Positions 58,454 through 58,666 of a DNA stretch of 58,666 nt are shown here, piece by piece; positions within the stretch are counted from its first letter, which is position 1, and each line of letters begins with the position of its first letter. Both the position numbers and the translations under genes were made by a program. This stretch comes from DAOUBP01 sp034432655 (GTDB lineage: Bacteria > Chloroflexota > Anaerolineae > CG2-30-64-16), in assembly GCA_034432655.1 (NCBI GenBank), contig DAOUBP010000105.1, positions 1 to 58,666 on the forward strand, read 5' to 3'. The notes below the pieces were generated by a model that was given only the letters and a program-made list of their open reading frames with translations, had not been told where the DNA came from and ran no database searches.

Positions 58454-58666
58454 GTTTGCGGGTCTGAACATGCATCGCAAGAAGGCTGCGGTCAGGCACC
58501 GGCGCCCTGATTCGCAGAGCTATGCTCAAACTAATGGAGACAACGGATAGACATCACCCATAGCGGAGTTCGCATCTTATGAACATTAAGAAAATAAACC
58601 GGTAATCGCCTTCTCCGGAGTGCTGTGCGTCTCGTGCGCTCGCCCGGCGATGAAGTCGCCGGGCTA
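58454..58666. other. Gene-free end of the window
   Basis: This region contains no convincing gene. It ends with the 23-bp palindrome GCCCGGCGATGAAG... at 58642-58664, the reverse-oriented twin of that at 17419-17441. Confidence 0.5.

Overview
The window is about 58.7 kb of GC-rich bacterial chromosome and most resembles Chloroflexota (Anaerolineae/Caldilineae type). This is an inference from several traits: DUF5666 and DUF5667 proteins, a secreted protein ending in a Thr/Pro linker plus FLPLIL-like tail, a PPi-type phosphofructokinase, abundant degenerate short tandem repeats, and many small intergenic palindromes. Nearly all genes are housekeeping or metabolic. I see no phage, IS element, CRISPR array, rRNA or tRNA.

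Layout. 1-6.6 kb: an 8-bp tandem array, a GT4-like glycosyltransferase that carries repeat inserts, VanZ, a DUF4914 P-loop protein, ScpA, a ketopantoate reductase and a TPR membrane protein. 6.6-11.8 kb: CstA transporter followed by a tight cassette of a CxxC thioredoxin-like protein, two paralogous small hydrophobic proteins and two GET3/ArsA-type ATPases whose switch motifs are damaged in complementary ways. 11.7-13.1 kb: two membrane-anchored hypotheticals. 13.2-17.1 kb: tandem glycine riboswitch, terminator, gcvH-gcvPA-gcvPB. 17.1-21.4 kb: a palindrome-rich gap, then an ECF sigma / DUF5667 anti-sigma-like / secreted protein / DUF5666 operon. 21.5-26.6 kb: an SCP2-SDR-acyltransferase-SCP2 lipid operon divergent from a phasin and a PHA-synthesis regulator. 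26.6-36.8 kb: alpha-2-macroglobulin and penicillin-binding protein 1C (the usual yfhM-pbpC partnership) with two hypotheticals. 36.8-51.1 kb: molybdenum-hydroxylase maturation genes (XdhC, MocA-like), a degenerate M48 peptidase, an SPFH protein, PPi-type PFK, a DUF4282-like protein, two tandem paralogous lipoproteins, a three-subunit xanthine-dehydrogenase-family enzyme and an NCS2 purine permease. 51.4-58.2 kb: DUF1116 (AllG-like), FdrA (AllF-like), CaiB/BaiF CoA-transferase, MFS transporter and a cyclase-family metal hydrolase, followed by an orphan promoter-terminator unit that may encode a small RNA.

How the genes work together. The riboswitch ties glycine decarboxylase to glycine supply. 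XdhC and MocA mature the Mo-hydroxylase that lies beside a purine/uracil-type permease, and the downstream AllG/AllF/cyclase/CoA-transferase genes suggest catabolism of a nitrogen heterocycle or ureide. The phasin and PHA regulator point to polyester storage. The A2M/PBP1C pair belongs to the envelope.

Two signals stand out. First, degenerate simple repeats and palindromes have entered at least five reading frames without breaking them. Second, the paired GET3-like ATPases with two small hydrophobic partners form a cassette I cannot assign to any described system.
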